From Gammaproteobacteria bacterium (lineage in GTDB: Bacteria > Gemmatimonadota > Gemmatimonadetes > Longimicrobiales > Gaopeijiaceae), in NCBI GenBank assembly GCA_028821195.1, contig JAPPHB010000064.1:1-64000 (forward strand): a stretch of 64,000 nucleotides of DNA, given 5' to 3'. A program made the position numbers and the translations under genes. Positions 9,264 to 18,181 of this stretch are shown here, piece by piece (the first letter of the stretch is position 1; each line of letters begins with the position of its first letter). Below the pieces are notes generated by a model, which saw only the letters and a list, made by a program, of their open reading frames with translations, made no database searches and was not told the DNA's origin.

Positions 9264-10202
9264 GTGGATACGGCGGAATTCTGTCGCGAACTCGAACGGC
9301 GCCTCGGGCCGGGCCGGATCGAGCGCGACGTGCCGCTCGGCCCGATGACGACGTTCAAGATCGGCGGACCGGCGGACCTGTTCGTGCGGGCGCGCACTGC
9401 CGACGGGTTGGCGGACGCCATCATGGCGGCACGGGAACTCGGGATCCCGCACTTCCTTCTGGGCCGGGGCGCGAACATTCTCGTCGGGGACGGCGGCTTC
9501 CGCGGCCTGGTGATCCGCTCGGACGTGGGCGGAATCGATTTTCTCGACGACGTGCGCGTGCGCGCCGGCGCCGGCGTGGACAGCTTCCCCGACCTCATTC
9601 AGGCTACCGTGCGGCGCGGACTCGGGGGGCTCCATCACTTCGTCGGCATCCCGAGCACGATCGGCGGGGCCATGTGGCAGAACCTGCACTTCCTCGCCCC
9701 GGAGCGGGATCGGACGGTCTTTCTCGAGGAGGTAGTGGAATCCGCGGAGATTCTCACCGAGGAGGGAGAACGCAGGTGCGTCGATCTGGACTACTTCCGG
9801 TTCGGCTACGACTACAGCATCCTGCACGAGCGCGACGACGTTGTCCTCACCGCCACCTTCCGCCTCGAACCCACTCCGGCGCGCGAGCTGCGCCGGGTGA
9901 TCCGCGAGAACCTGCGCTGGCGCGACGACCGTCATCCCGACCTGTGGCTGTATCCGTGCGCGGGGTCGATCTTCCAGAAGATCGAGGGCATCGGGGCCGG
10001 GCGGCTCGTCGACGAGTGCGGGCTCAAGGGTTACTCCCACGGCAACGCCCAGATCTTCCACCGGCACGCGAACATCATCGTCAACCTGGGTGGGGCGTCG
10101 TCCGCCGAGGTGCGCGCGCTGATCGACCTCTCGCAGGAGACGGTTGCGCGCGAGACAGGTTACGAGCTCGTCCCGGAGATCGTGTTCGTGGGAGAGTTTT
10201 GA
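9264..10202 (+). CDS. murB: UDP-N-acetylenolpyruvoylglucosamine reductase (MurB)
   Basis: Cytoplasmic FAD enzyme that reduces UDP-GlcNAc-enolpyruvate to UDP-MurNAc in peptidoglycan synthesis. Family signs: PLGPMTTFKIGGPADLF (FAD_binding_4 entry), GRGANILVGDGGFRGLVI, GIPSTIGGAMWQN, PCAGSIFQKIEG (the catalytic Ser in GSxF), GLKGYSHGNAQIFHRHANIIVN and a terminal LVPEIVFVGEF carrying the acid. The loop pattern suggests the type II MurB class. The track ORF begins 66 codons earlier with unlike sequence. I place the start at GTG 9264, which is preceded by TGGAGA and gives 312 aa, the normal length. It stands alone, outside any dcw-type cluster, and converges on the PQQ dehydrogenase with only 11 bp between the stops. 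Confidence 0.93.
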   Translation: MDTAEFCRELERRLGPGRIERDVPLGPMTTFKIGGPADLFVRARTADGLADAIMAARELGIPHFLLGRGANILVGDGGFRGLVIRSDVGGIDFLDDVRVRAGAGVDSFPDLIQATVRRGLGGLHHFVGIPSTIGGAMWQNLHFLAPERDRTVFLEEVVESAEILTEEGERRCVDLDYFRFGYDYSILHERDDVVLTATFRLEPTPARELRRVIRENLRWRDDRHPDLWLYPCAGSIFQKIEGIGAGRLVDECGLKGYSHGNAQIFHRHANIIVNLGGASSAEVRALIDLSQETVARETGYELVPEIVFVGEF

Positions 10203-10213
10203 GCGCTTCCCGC

Positions 10214-12256
10214 CTACGGCACGGCTAGCGCTACGTACTCCGCGGGGCTCTCGCTGCCGCCGACGGCGACCACGATGTACTGCTTGCCCTCGTGCATGTA
10301 GGTCATGGGGCCGCCGGTTGTGCCCGACGGGAGGTCCATCTCCCACACGACGTCGCCTGTCGCCTTGTCGTAGGCCCGGAATTCGGTTCCCCAGTGGGTA
10401 TCCGGGGTGCCGATGACCGCGTCGCTTCCCTCCCCGATGAACAGCAGCGTCGCCGTGAGCAGCGGCACCGGCCGGTTCGCGTTGCCGAGGGGGGGCAGAT
10501 CCAGGCCCTCGAGCAGGGGATGATCGTTGGGGGCGTCGCCGTTGGGCGCCATCCAGAGATGCTCGCCCCGGTCCATGTCAATGGCCGTGATCCGGCCCCA
10601 GGGCGGCCCGACGATGGGCAGACCCTCGATCTCCGCGCGGGGCCATCCTCCCTGCGTGCCGAACTCCATCTCGCCCGGTTCATCCGTCCTGGACAGGCGC
10701 CAGACGTTGGGCAGGGTGAGCGACACGGCGTAGTAGGTGCCCGTCTCCGGATCGAACGCGCCGGTGTGCCAGTTGCCCGCGCCCCACGCTCCCGGGACGA
10801 CGTAGGTGCCGATCTTCCCTTCGATCGAGCCTTCTTCCATCGGGGGCGTGAAGAGAGGGCCCAGGACCAGTGAATCCGCCAGCGCCACGGCCCGCTTGTG
10901 GATCTCCGGGGTGAAGTCGATCAGGTCCTTTTCGGAGACGCCCTGCCGGTCGAACGGCGGCGGCTTGCTCGGGAAGGGCTGGGTCGGGGAGGTCGCCTCG
11001 CCGGGCACCTTCGACTGTGGCACTTCCCTCTCTTCGATGGGCCACACCGGTTCACCCGTGCGGCGGTCGAAGGTGAAGAGGAAGCCGGTTTTGCTCGCCT
11101 GCATTACCGCGTCGATCGCGCGCCCGTCCACGTTGATCCGCCCCAGGACGGGCGGGCCGAGGGTGTCGTACTCCCAGATGTCGTGGTGCACCATCTGGAA
11201 GTGCCAGACGCGCTCGCCAGTCGCGGCGTCGAGCGCCACGAGGCTGTTCGCGAAAAGGTTGTCGCCGGGGCGGTGGCCCCCGTAGTAGGCCGAGGTCGGG
11301 GCACCGAGAGGCACGTAGACGATGCCCAGTTCGTCGTCGGCGCTGAGACAGCACCATGAGCCCACGTCTCCCGAGAGTTCGCGCGAGCCGTCACCCCAGG
11401 TGTCGGCGCCGAATTCTCCCTCCCGGGGGATGACGTGGAAGGTCCACGCCAGCTCGCCCGTGCGGGCATCGTAGCCGCGGATGTCCTCCGGCTCGCTGTC
11501 GCGCCATTCCGTGCCCGAGTCCCCGGCACCGTCGACGGTGCCCGCGATGATGATGATGTCGCCGACGACGATGGGTCCCGAACTCCAGTTGAAGCGGTCC
11601 CGGCCCTCGGGCACGAGGTTTACGCTGCCGCCGTCGCCGAACGACGCCACGGGCTTCCCGGTCCCGGCGTCGAGCGCGTGCAGCCAGGATCCGCGTACGG
11701 AGATGATGCGTCCGCCGGCGTGTCCGTTGTCGGAGGTAAGATCCTCGGCGCCGTCCCCGCTCCAGTGTGCGACGCCGCGGAAGCTGCGTCCGCGCGCATC
11801 TTCCAGAGAAGCCGCCTGCTGGACCCAGCGGGTCTTCCCGGTCCCGGGATCGAAGGCCTCCACCAGACCCACCGCGTTGGGCGCGTACAGCGTCCCGTCG
11901 ACGAGGATCGGGGTCCCGCGCAGGTAGTTGTTGAAGGCGAGCTCGGGGAACTCGTCCTTCAGGCTCGCATCGACGCCGGGGCGCTGCCATGCGATTTTGA
12001 GCGACGCGACGTTTTCCGCGCTGATCTGCGTGAGCGGGGAGTACCGGTTGAAGGAGTTCTGGCCGCCGTAGTAGGTCCACTCGGCGCTGGGTGAAGGATC
12101 GCGGTCGGGATTCTCCCCGGAACCGTCATTCCCCCCGAGACCGCCGTCCGCGCAAGACGACGCCATGAAGGCGGCCATCGTGACGAAGCAGGCTGCGAGC
12201 GCCATCCGGTTGCGGTGCAGGCTTGTTCTCGTGCTCGTCGTTCGACTCGTGCGCAT
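10214..12256 (-). CDS. PQQ-dependent quinoprotein dehydrogenase, lipoprotein form
   Basis: Predicted periplasmic quinoprotein oxidising a sugar or alcohol and passing electrons to the respiratory chain. A signal peptide with lipobox ASSC follows the ATG at 12256, which has GGAGG five bases upstream; the longer track ORF adds 63 unlikely residues. The body is an eight-bladed propeller with PQQ-enzyme features: WTYYGGQNSFNRYSPLTQI near the start, repeated W-motifs (ALDAATGERVWHFQ, AIDMDRGEHLW, AYDKATGDVVWEMDLP) and the glucose-dehydrogenase-like VHHDIWEYDTLGPPVL. It has no N-terminal membrane helices and no fused cytochrome c domain. An adjacent Cys pair (GSWCCLS) sits where membrane glucose dehydrogenases have none. 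About 680 aa. Substrate unassigned. Confidence 0.87.
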   Translation of the reverse strand: MRTSRTTSTRTSLHRNRMALAACFVTMAAFMASSCADGGLGGNDGSGENPDRDPSPSAEWTYYGGQNSFNRYSPLTQISAENVASLKIAWQRPGVDASLKDEFPELAFNNYLRGTPILVDGTLYAPNAVGLVEAFDPGTGKTRWVQQAASLEDARGRSFRGVAHWSGDGAEDLTSDNGHAGGRIISVRGSWLHALDAGTGKPVASFGDGGSVNLVPEGRDRFNWSSGPIVVGDIIIIAGTVDGAGDSGTEWRDSEPEDIRGYDARTGELAWTFHVIPREGEFGADTWGDGSRELSGDVGSWCCLSADDELGIVYVPLGAPTSAYYGGHRPGDNLFANSLVALDAATGERVWHFQMVHHDIWEYDTLGPPVLGRINVDGRAIDAVMQASKTGFLFTFDRRTGEPVWPIEEREVPQSKVPGEATSPTQPFPSKPPPFDRQGVSEKDLIDFTPEIHKRAVALADSLVLGPLFTPPMEEGSIEGKIGTYVVPGAWGAGNWHTGAFDPETGTYYAVSLTLPNVWRLSRTDEPGEMEFGTQGGWPRAEIEGLPIVGPPWGRITAIDMDRGEHLWMAPNGDAPNDHPLLEGLDLPPLGNANRPVPLLTATLLFIGEGSDAVIGTPDTHWGTEFRAYDKATGDVVWEMDLPSGTTGGPMTYMHEGKQYIVVAVGGSESPAEYVALAVP

Positions 12257-12350
12257 GGAGGCCTCCGTATCCGGTGCGCTGACTTCCGGCTGCTCGGGCT
12301 GAACGTAATGCGCGGAGAGATGCGAGGCACCCGGTGGGGAGGAGTCGGAA

Positions 12351-13046
12351 TCAGCCTTCGGGCACGTCAGCCTGGGCGACGTCCAGAAGCGCCTCGCGCG
12401 CGATCTCGTGCTCGCCCGCATGAACCAGCACGCGGAAGGACACACCCAGCTCCTTCAATATCGCTTCCTGAGCCTCCTCCTCCCGCCTGTCACGGAACTT
12501 GTCGCGCGCGCCCCGCACGAACGTGACGTGCACGCCCTCCAGCCCGGCGGCGAGGGCATCCCGGGTCAGGTCGGTGGCAAGGCCGGCGCCCCAGAGCACC
12601 AGCTCGTGCACGTTCGTGTGCCCCAGCACCACCCATCGGGACGCGGTGTGCGCCCCCTGCGAGAAGCCGAGCACGACCCTGCGGCGGACGTCGGGCGTGG
12701 ACGAGATTGCCAGCTCCCTGGCTAGCGCATCCAGATACGCCGCGTAGTCCGCGATCTCGTTGTCCCGGTCCTCGCGCGTCATCCAGCTCGCCCCTACGCG
12801 GTGCTCCGGCCCGTGCCTGCCCGGACTCGGATCCACGTAGAAGCGCGAGAGCGCCTCGGGGACCACGACGATGCGCTCCGGGGCATCCAGCACCTCGAAG
12901 CGCCGCGCGAAGCGGCGGGCGGCCTGCCGGTAGCCGTGAAGCGCGAACCAGGCTTCGCCGACTCTTTCGCCCCCACCTCCCAGCGTGTAGTAGCGGGCCG
13001 TGCGCGTGACCCGGATGTGGCGGGTGGACAGTACAGTGCCGCTCAT
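12351..13046 (-). CDS. alpha/beta serine hydrolase (carboxylesterase/phospholipase-like)
   Basis: 231 aa starting MSGTVLSTRHI. Shows an alpha/beta-hydrolase layout: EAWFALHGYRQAA (oxyanion region), VVLGFSQGAHTASRW (nucleophile elbow GFSQG), VTFVRGARDKF (Asp region) and VLVHAGEHEI (possible His). The pattern resembles the phospholipase/carboxylesterase and dienelactone-hydrolase groups. Its ATG overlaps the stop of the LON-domain gene (TGATG), so it is translationally coupled as the last gene of the MATE-LON-hydrolase set. The substrate cannot be inferred. Confidence 0.75.
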   Translation of the reverse strand: MSGTVLSTRHIRVTRTARYYTLGGGGERVGEAWFALHGYRQAARRFARRFEVLDAPERIVVVPEALSRFYVDPSPGRHGPEHRVGASWMTREDRDNEIADYAAYLDALARELAISSTPDVRRRVVLGFSQGAHTASRWVVLGHTNVHELVLWGAGLATDLTRDALAAGLEGVHVTFVRGARDKFRDRREEEAQEAILKELGVSFRVLVHAGEHEIAREALLDVAQADVPEG

Positions 13047-13648
13047 CACTCCTCCGCCTCCGGCGGACGCCGCGCGATCACCTGCTCGAAGATCTCGTCG
13101 AGTCGCCCCAGGCGGGCTTCCTCCTTGCGCATCTCCAGGAGATCCTGCCGCCACTCGGGGTCCACCTGCACGAATGCGGCCAGCCGAAACGACACTTCCT
13201 TGTCCGCATCGAAATCCGGAGACGCGGAGGACCGGCGCTGAAGGGCGGAGACGGCGGCGCGGAAGAGATCGATGGAAGCCTGTCGCCGCGCCGTCAGCTT
13301 TCGCGGGCCGCGCTCGTCGTCGTACTCCGCGACGACGGCCTCGTAGTACGGCTCGCCGGACTCGAGCCCGTCGTGAATCGCGAACCGGCCCATGCCTTTC
13401 ACCAGGATGAAGGAGCGTCCGTCCTCGAACCCATGATGCCGTTCGATCGCGGCCAGCGCGCCCACGCGCCCCTCCTCCATGAGAAAGGGGCCGAAGCGGT
13501 CGGAGTCGTGATAGATGAGCCCGAAGCGATGGTCGGTCTCGAGGCAGCGCGCCACCATGCGGCGGTAGCGGGGCTCGAAGATGTGGAGGGGGAGCAGCTC
13601 TCCGGGGAAGAGGACGACGTCGAGCGGGAAGAGGGGCAGGCGCCTCAT
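13046..13648 (-). CDS. LON N-terminal (substrate-binding) domain protein
   Basis: 200-aa stand-alone LON substrate-binding domain protein. The start LPLFPLDVVLFPGELLPLHIFEPRYR is the textbook entry of this domain, followed by GLIYHDSDRFG, FILVKGMGRFAI and a helical C-terminus (WRQDLLEMRKEEARLGRLDEIFEQVI). There is no ATPase or protease domain, so it is not Lon protease itself. Such solo proteins are thought to bind or recruit unfolded substrates, but their role is not settled. The ATG (13648) overlaps the MATE stop by ATGA and the stop overlaps the hydrolase ATG, fixing both ends. The long 547-aa track ORF joins this gene to a frame shadow of the MATE gene. Confidence 0.85.
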   Translation of the reverse strand: MRRLPLFPLDVVLFPGELLPLHIFEPRYRRMVARCLETDHRFGLIYHDSDRFGPFLMEEGRVGALAAIERHHGFEDGRSFILVKGMGRFAIHDGLESGEPYYEAVVAEYDDERGPRKLTARRQASIDLFRAAVSALQRRSSASPDFDADKEVSFRLAAFVQVDPEWRQDLLEMRKEEARLGRLDEIFEQVIARRPPEAEE

Positions 13649-15036
13649 GCCACCCGTCTGGGCCGGGCCGCGCGGGAGGCGGCCGGATCGTCGATGACCA
13701 CCCGCCCCACCCCGCGGGCCAGCAGGCGGCGGACCCGGATGAAGAGCAGGACGGCCACCGCCCCCAGCCCCGCGGCGAGGCCCCACCAAAGGCCGCGCGC
13801 GCCCATGTCCGCTCCGAAGGCGAGCGCGGCGCTGACCGGAATCCCGAACACCCAGAAGCCCAGCGCGTTGAAGATGAAGGGCGAGCGGGTGTCGCCCGCG
13901 CCGCGCAGCACCCCGGCGGCCACCGCCTGCAGGCCGTCCGCGACCTGGAAGATTCCCGCGATGGGCAGAAGCGCCACCGCCACCGCGAGCACCCCCGTGT
14001 CCGCAGTGTAGACCCGGGCGAGCAACCCGGGCGCGCCCAGGAACACGCACGCGGTCACCACCATGAACCCGCCGCCCAGCAGGGTCCCGGCTCCGGCGGC
14101 CCGCCGTGCTTCCACCATGTCCTCGCGACCGACCGCGCGCCCCACCAGCACCGCCGCCGCGCCCGCGATGCCCAGCGGCACCATGAAGGCGAGCGCCGCC
14201 AGGTTGAGCGCCACCTGATGGCCGGCCATGGTCACGGTGCCGAGCCAGCCCATCATCACGCCGATGAGGGAGAAGGCCCCGAACTCGAGCTGCTGCTGGA
14301 AGCCGACGGGCGTCCCGAGCCGGACCATGCGCCCCAGAGCGAACACGTCGAAGGCCTCTCGCCGGACGCGCGCCAGATAGGGCCTCACGACGCGCCATGA
14401 GACGATCAGCAGGTACGCGGCCATGAACCAGCGGGCCACGCTCGATCCCCACGCCGATCCCACCGCACCCATCTGCGGAAAGCCCAGGTTGCCGAAGATG
14501 AGCACCCAGTTGAGAAACACGTTCAGAAGGTTGGCGGCGACGATGGTCCACACCACGGGGGCCACGCGGCCCATGGCCTGCAGGCTCTGGCGCAGCACCA
14601 CGAAGGCGTAGAAGGGCAGCATCCCCGGGATGGAGCCAAAGATGTACCCCGCCCCGACCGGCACCACGTCCTCCGGCTGCCGCAGCCACACGAACACCGT
14701 GCCGGAGGGCAGGAAGAGCAGCGACGCGATCACGGCCAGAAAAAACGTCAGCACGAAGCCGCGCTGGATGCCGCGCGCCACCGACTCGGCGTCATCCGCC
14801 CCCACGGCCTGCGCCACGATGGGATCGAGCGCCATCAGCATGCCGTTGCCGAAGACCGCGATGGTGTAGAAGTAGACGTTGCCGAGCGCCACGGCGGCCA
14901 GGTCGGTCGCGGACAGGCGGCCGACCATCATCGTGTCCACCACGCCCATGAACATCATCCCCACCTGCACCGTCACGATGGGCAGCGAGAGCCGCACCAT
15001 GCTGGCCAACTGGGCCCGGCGGGGCATCAGGTCCAT
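13645..15036 (-). CDS. MATE family multidrug/toxin exporter
   Basis: 463-aa integral inner-membrane protein with the two-bundle, 12-helix MATE architecture. The N-terminal SLPIVTVQVGMMFMGVVDTMMVGRLS, ending in VDTMMVG, and the mid-protein repeat LGTPVGFQQQLEFGAFSLIGVMMGWLG are both MatE signatures. These transporters export cationic drugs or metabolites using Na+ or H+ gradients; substrate is not predictable here. It heads a coupled trio with the LON-domain protein and the serine hydrolase (ATGA overlap). DUF2203 lies 66 bp upstream on the same strand. Confidence 0.92.
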   Translation of the reverse strand: MDLMPRRAQLASMVRLSLPIVTVQVGMMFMGVVDTMMVGRLSATDLAAVALGNVYFYTIAVFGNGMLMALDPIVAQAVGADDAESVARGIQRGFVLTFFLAVIASLLFLPSGTVFVWLRQPEDVVPVGAGYIFGSIPGMLPFYAFVVLRQSLQAMGRVAPVVWTIVAANLLNVFLNWVLIFGNLGFPQMGAVGSAWGSSVARWFMAAYLLIVSWRVVRPYLARVRREAFDVFALGRMVRLGTPVGFQQQLEFGAFSLIGVMMGWLGTVTMAGHQVALNLAALAFMVPLGIAGAAAVLVGRAVGREDMVEARRAAGAGTLLGGGFMVVTACVFLGAPGLLARVYTADTGVLAVAVALLPIAGIFQVADGLQAVAAGVLRGAGDTRSPFIFNALGFWVFGIPVSAALAFGADMGARGLWWGLAAGLGAVAVLLFIRVRRLLARGVGRVVIDDPAASRAARPRRVA

Positions 15037-15102
15037 GAGGAGTCCCGGGATCCGCGCGGCGGCGGGTGTGGAATGCGGTGAGAGGCTCCGGGGAGCGGTG
15101 CC

Positions 15103-15597
15103 TCAGAAATCCAGCATCGAGTCATCGACGTCGCCGGGATCGTCCTCGATACCCATGCGCGCGGCTTCCGCGGGGCGGATCGGGCGGCGTCCGGAGAATC
15201 CTGCGTCCACTTCGTGCCACTGCGAGATGCGCGGCTCTCCGCGGCGCCAGCACAGATAGACCCACCGCCCCTCGAACGTGGTCGGAAAGTCGAGCAGGCC
15301 GTGCTCCAGCCCTCCCGCCGGAAACCGGATGCCTCTCCCCAGGATCTCCTCCTCAACGCAGCGCCGGATGCGCGCACCCGCCTGTCCCACGCCTTCGCGA
15401 TGCTTGAGGAACTCGGCGTGATCCGGGTTGGTCGGCGCCATGACCAGACGTCCCCAGAGAGCCTCGAGGATCTTGAGCTGCTCGACGTGGCGCTCCAGGT
15501 CCTGGCGCGCACGGGCGAGGTCGGCCAAGACGGTCTCGAGTGCGGGCAGGAGGGCGTTGGCCTCGGCCAGGGTGAAGGCCTTGCGCGGGAACTTCAC
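15103..15597 (-). CDS. DUF2203 family protein
   Basis: 164 aa from a GTG start. [28 protein letters not shown] is the DUF2203 signature; a helical first half is followed by a short beta-rich end ([33 protein letters not shown]). Function is unknown in the literature I know. The GTG at 15597 overlaps the TGA of the upstream 54-aa gene (GTGA) and has GGAGG about 11 bases upstream, which supports this start over the 277-aa track ORF. Cytoplasmic: no signal or membrane segments. Confidence 0.8.
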   Translation of the reverse strand: MKFPRKAFTLAEANALLPALETVLADLARARQDLERHVEQLKILEALWGRLVMAPTNPDHAEFLKHREGVGQAGARIRRCVEEEILGRGIRFPAGGLEHGLLDFPTTFEGRWVYLCWRRGEPRISQWHEVDAGFSGRRPIRPAEAARMGIEDDPGDVDDSMLDF

Positions 15598-15758
15598 CTG
15601 GCGCGCGCCTCCAGAGCCGCGAGTCGCCGCTCGATCTCCTCCAGCTTGTAGAGGATCATCACGTGGGTCTTCTTCGCATCGATCCCGACAGGGCTGGCAT
15701 CGCTGGCGATCTCGCGCGCGATGCGCCGGTAGTCCTTTGCGGATGGCTGGCTGCTCAT
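15594..15758 (-). CDS. 54-aa hypothetical protein coupled to DUF2203
   Basis: [21 protein letters not shown]... ending [15 protein letters not shown], the last third predicted coiled helix. Not a family I recognise. It is supported by the GTGA overlap with the DUF2203 start, by its coding-like composition compared with the Arg/Pro-rich shadow upstream in the same 623-aa ORF, and by its position as first gene of the minus-strand run, divergent from the glycoside cluster. The residues [15 protein letters not shown] look like a short structural helix. Could be a small DUF2203 partner. Confidence 0.6.
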   Translation of the reverse strand: MSSQPSAKDYRRIAREIASDASPVGIDAKKTHVMILYKLEEIERRLAALEARAR

Positions 15759-15965
15759 GCGTCGGCTCCCGTGGGTGTTGCCGCGAATCCTCGGGGAGAA
15801 GCGTCGGATTGGCAAGCCGGACGTCGTCCCGGCGCCGACACCCGGAGCGGCGCATCGGCAGCCGGGTTGGCGGATCGACGACCGCTGCGCGATCTTGCCG
15901 GAGCGACGGCGTTCGACTCCGATACTTCGACCACATTTGAGACCCCAGCGACGACAGGCGGCCCG

Positions 15966-17453
15966 ATGACCGACATCACGCGCAGGGAATTCGTATCCGG
16001 GAGCGCCGCTCTGGCGATGGGCGCGACGGTGGTGCCCCGCCACGTGCTGGGCGGCCCCGGATACCAGGCGCCCAGCGACACTCTGGCGATCGCCATCGTG
16101 GGCGCGGGCGGAATGGGCGCCGAGAACGCCCAGGAGCTCGGCAGCGAGCGCATTGTCGCAGTGTGCGACGTCGATCATCGGCTGGTGGAGAACAAGGTCG
16201 AGGAGCGCTCGGTCGACCGCGACGGGAACCCGCGCGAACCCGGCGTGCGCTGGAAGGAGCAGTACGCCGCGGCACGCAAGTACGCCGACTTCCGCGTCAT
16301 GCTGGAGCAGGAAGAGGAGGTCGATGCGGTGCTGGTCGCGACCCCCGACCACACCCACGCGGTCATCGCCGGAGCCGCCATGCGCGCGGGCAAGCACGTC
16401 TATGTGCAGAAGCCCCTGACCTGGTCGGTGCACGAGGCGCGCGAGCTCGGCCGGCTGGCGGAGTCGACCGGGGTGGTCACCCAGATGGGCAACCAGGGCC
16501 ACTCGAGCGACGAGGCGCGCCTGGTCAACGAGTGGGTGCAGGCGGGAGTCATCGGCGTGGTGCGCGAGGTCCATGTGTGGACCAACCGCCCCATCTGGAT
16601 GCAGGGGCTCCCGCGCCCGGCGGCGTTGCCCGACGACGCCAGCATTGCCGACCCCGGCCGCTCGTGGTGGCCCGGCTCGGCGCAGGAAGCGGTCGCGGCG
16701 GGGCTGTGGGCCGACTTCAGGGCGCCCGCGCACCTCCACTGGGACCTGTATCTCGGGCCGATCGCGCGCGAGGTGGCGTACCACCCGATGTACCACCCCT
16801 TCCACTGGCGCGGATGGGTCGACTTCGGGGTGGGGGCGCTGGGCGACATGGGAGCGCATCTGATCGACCACCCGTTCTGGGCGCTCGACCTCGGGCTTCC
16901 CCACGCCATCGAGGCGACCTCCACCCCCTGGGGCGGTCCCGCCGACGATCCGGTTTCGTATCCGGTCGCCACCAAGGTGCACTTCGAGTTCGGCCGTCGC
17001 GGCGTCCTGCCCCCCGTCGACATGCACTGGTACGATGGCGGACTGATGCCCAGGCGCCATGCGTGGCTGCCGGAAGACGTGCCGCTGGATCGCGGGGGCG
17101 GCGTGCTTTTCGTGGGCGAACGCGGGCTGCTGCTGCACGAGACCTACGGCCGCAACCCCAGGGTCTATCCGGAGGAGTTGCAGGAGGAGGCGGACGCGGT
17201 GCCGCCGACCTACGCGCGCGTCGAGGGCACCCACGAGATGAACTGGGCCAACGCCTGCAAGGGAATCGGCGAGGCGGTCTCGCCGTTCTCGTACGCGGCG
17301 CCGCTGACCGAAACCATGCTGCTGGGGCTGGTCGCGCTGCGCGCGGGCCAGGGCGAGCGCATCGAATACGACGCGGCCAACATGCGCGTCACGAACCACG
17401 AGAAGGCCAACGAGTACCTGGTGCGCGAGTATCGGGAGGGATGGAGCATATGA
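15966..17453 (+). CDS. Tat-exported Gfo/Idh/MocA family oxidoreductase
   Basis: 495 aa. [19 protein letters not shown] is a twin-arginine signal (RREF), so the folded, cofactor-loaded enzyme is probably exported. A Rossmann domain follows ([19 protein letters not shown], then VAVCDVD), with the family lysine in [17 protein letters not shown] and a C-terminal substrate domain ([15 protein letters not shown]). Members oxidise or reduce sugars and keto-sugars with tightly bound NAD(P). First gene of a plus-strand cluster; its stop overlaps the DUF1080 ATG (ATGA). Together with the GMC and DUF1080 genes this suggests processing of 3-keto-glycosides in the periplasm. Exact substrate unknown. Confidence 0.88.
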   Translation: MTDITRREFVSGSAALAMGATVVPRHVLGGPGYQAPSDTLAIAIVGAGGMGAENAQELGSERIVAVCDVDHRLVENKVEERSVDRDGNPREPGVRWKEQYAAARKYADFRVMLEQEEEVDAVLVATPDHTHAVIAGAAMRAGKHVYVQKPLTWSVHEARELGRLAESTGVVTQMGNQGHSSDEARLVNEWVQAGVIGVVREVHVWTNRPIWMQGLPRPAALPDDASIADPGRSWWPGSAQEAVAAGLWADFRAPAHLHWDLYLGPIAREVAYHPMYHPFHWRGWVDFGVGALGDMGAHLIDHPFWALDLGLPHAIEATSTPWGGPADDPVSYPVATKVHFEFGRRGVLPPVDMHWYDGGLMPRRHAWLPEDVPLDRGGGVLFVGERGLLLHETYGRNPRVYPEELQEEADAVPPTYARVEGTHEMNWANACKGIGEAVSPFSYAAPLTETMLLGLVALRAGQGERIEYDAANMRVTNHEKANEYLVREYREGWSI

Positions 17454-18181
17454 GAACCTTGGCAAGGCTATGGCCTGGGGCGGTGCTTCGCCCCTCCCTG
17501 TGCGCGGTCCTCCTGGGCCTCGCCATGTCTCCTGGGGTCTCCGGCGCGCAGCAGCAGAACGTGCTCACCGCCGCCGAACGGCAGGCGGGGTGGCGGCTGC
17601 TCTTCGACGGGCGTTCGCTCGATGGCTGGCAGCGCTACGACGGCGAGCCGATGACGGGGGGCTGGGTCGTGGAGGACGGGGCGCTCGCGCACGTGCGCGA
17701 GGGGCGCTCCATCATCACCGACGACATCTTCAAGGACTTCGAGCTGGCGCTTGAGTGGAAGGTCGAGCCCGGGGGCAACTCGGGCATCTTCTACCGCGCG
17801 GCGCCGGGGGCGGAGGAGATCTTCCACAGCGCGCCGGAACTGCAGGTGCTGGACGACGCCGGCCACGCGGACGGGCGCAGCCCGCTCACCAGCGCGGGCG
17901 CCAACTACGCTCTGCACGGGGTGCCACGGGGGATCGTGCGTCCCGCAGAGGAGTGGAACCAGGTCCGGATCCTGGTGCGGGGAAACCACGTCGAGCACTG
18001 GCTCAACGGCGAGAAGGTGGTCGAGTACGAACTGCGCGGCGACGACTGGAAGGCGAAGGTGGCCGCGAGCAAGTTCGTCGAGTGGCCGGAATACGGGCAG
18101 GCGGCGCGGGGACACATCGGCCTTCAGGATCACGGGAACCGCGTCTGGTTCCGCAACGTCAAGCTGCGGGAGATTCGATGA
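17450..18181 (+). CDS. DUF1080 (3-keto-disaccharide hydrolase) family protein, exported
   Basis: 243 aa. A signal peptide (ending SGAQQ) is followed by the jelly-roll-like DUF1080 fold: [19 protein letters not shown], then [68 protein letters not shown] and [22 protein letters not shown]. All of these are family hallmarks. Characterised relatives cleave glycosides whose sugar has been oxidised at C3. This fits the GMC dehydrogenase and Gfo/Idh enzymes in the same cluster. The start is fixed by the ATGA overlap with the preceding gene, and the stop overlaps the M20 peptidase start. The long 672-aa track ORF carries an out-of-frame shadow upstream. Confidence 0.88.
   Translation: MRTLARLWPGAVLRPSLCAVLLGLAMSPGVSGAQQQNVLTAAERQAGWRLLFDGRSLDGWQRYDGEPMTGGWVVEDGALAHVREGRSIITDDIFKDFELALEWKVEPGGNSGIFYRAAPGAEEIFHSAPELQVLDDAGHADGRSPLTSAGANYALHGVPRGIVRPAEEWNQVRILVRGNHVEHWLNGEKVVEYELRGDDWKAKVAASKFVEWPEYGQAARGHIGLQDHGNRVWFRNVKLREIR

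Noticed and set aside
13046-13648. Lon protease
   Set aside because: Only the substrate-binding domain is present; no AAA+ or protease domain follows.
13649-14689. N-terminal part of the 547-aa ORF ending in the LON-domain protein
   Set aside because: Frame shadow of the MATE gene; the LON protein starts at the ATGA overlap.
15594-17465. 623-aa minus-strand ORF
   Set aside because: Only the last 54 codons look coding; the rest is antisense to the Gfo/Idh gene and is His/Arg/Val-rich shadow sequence.
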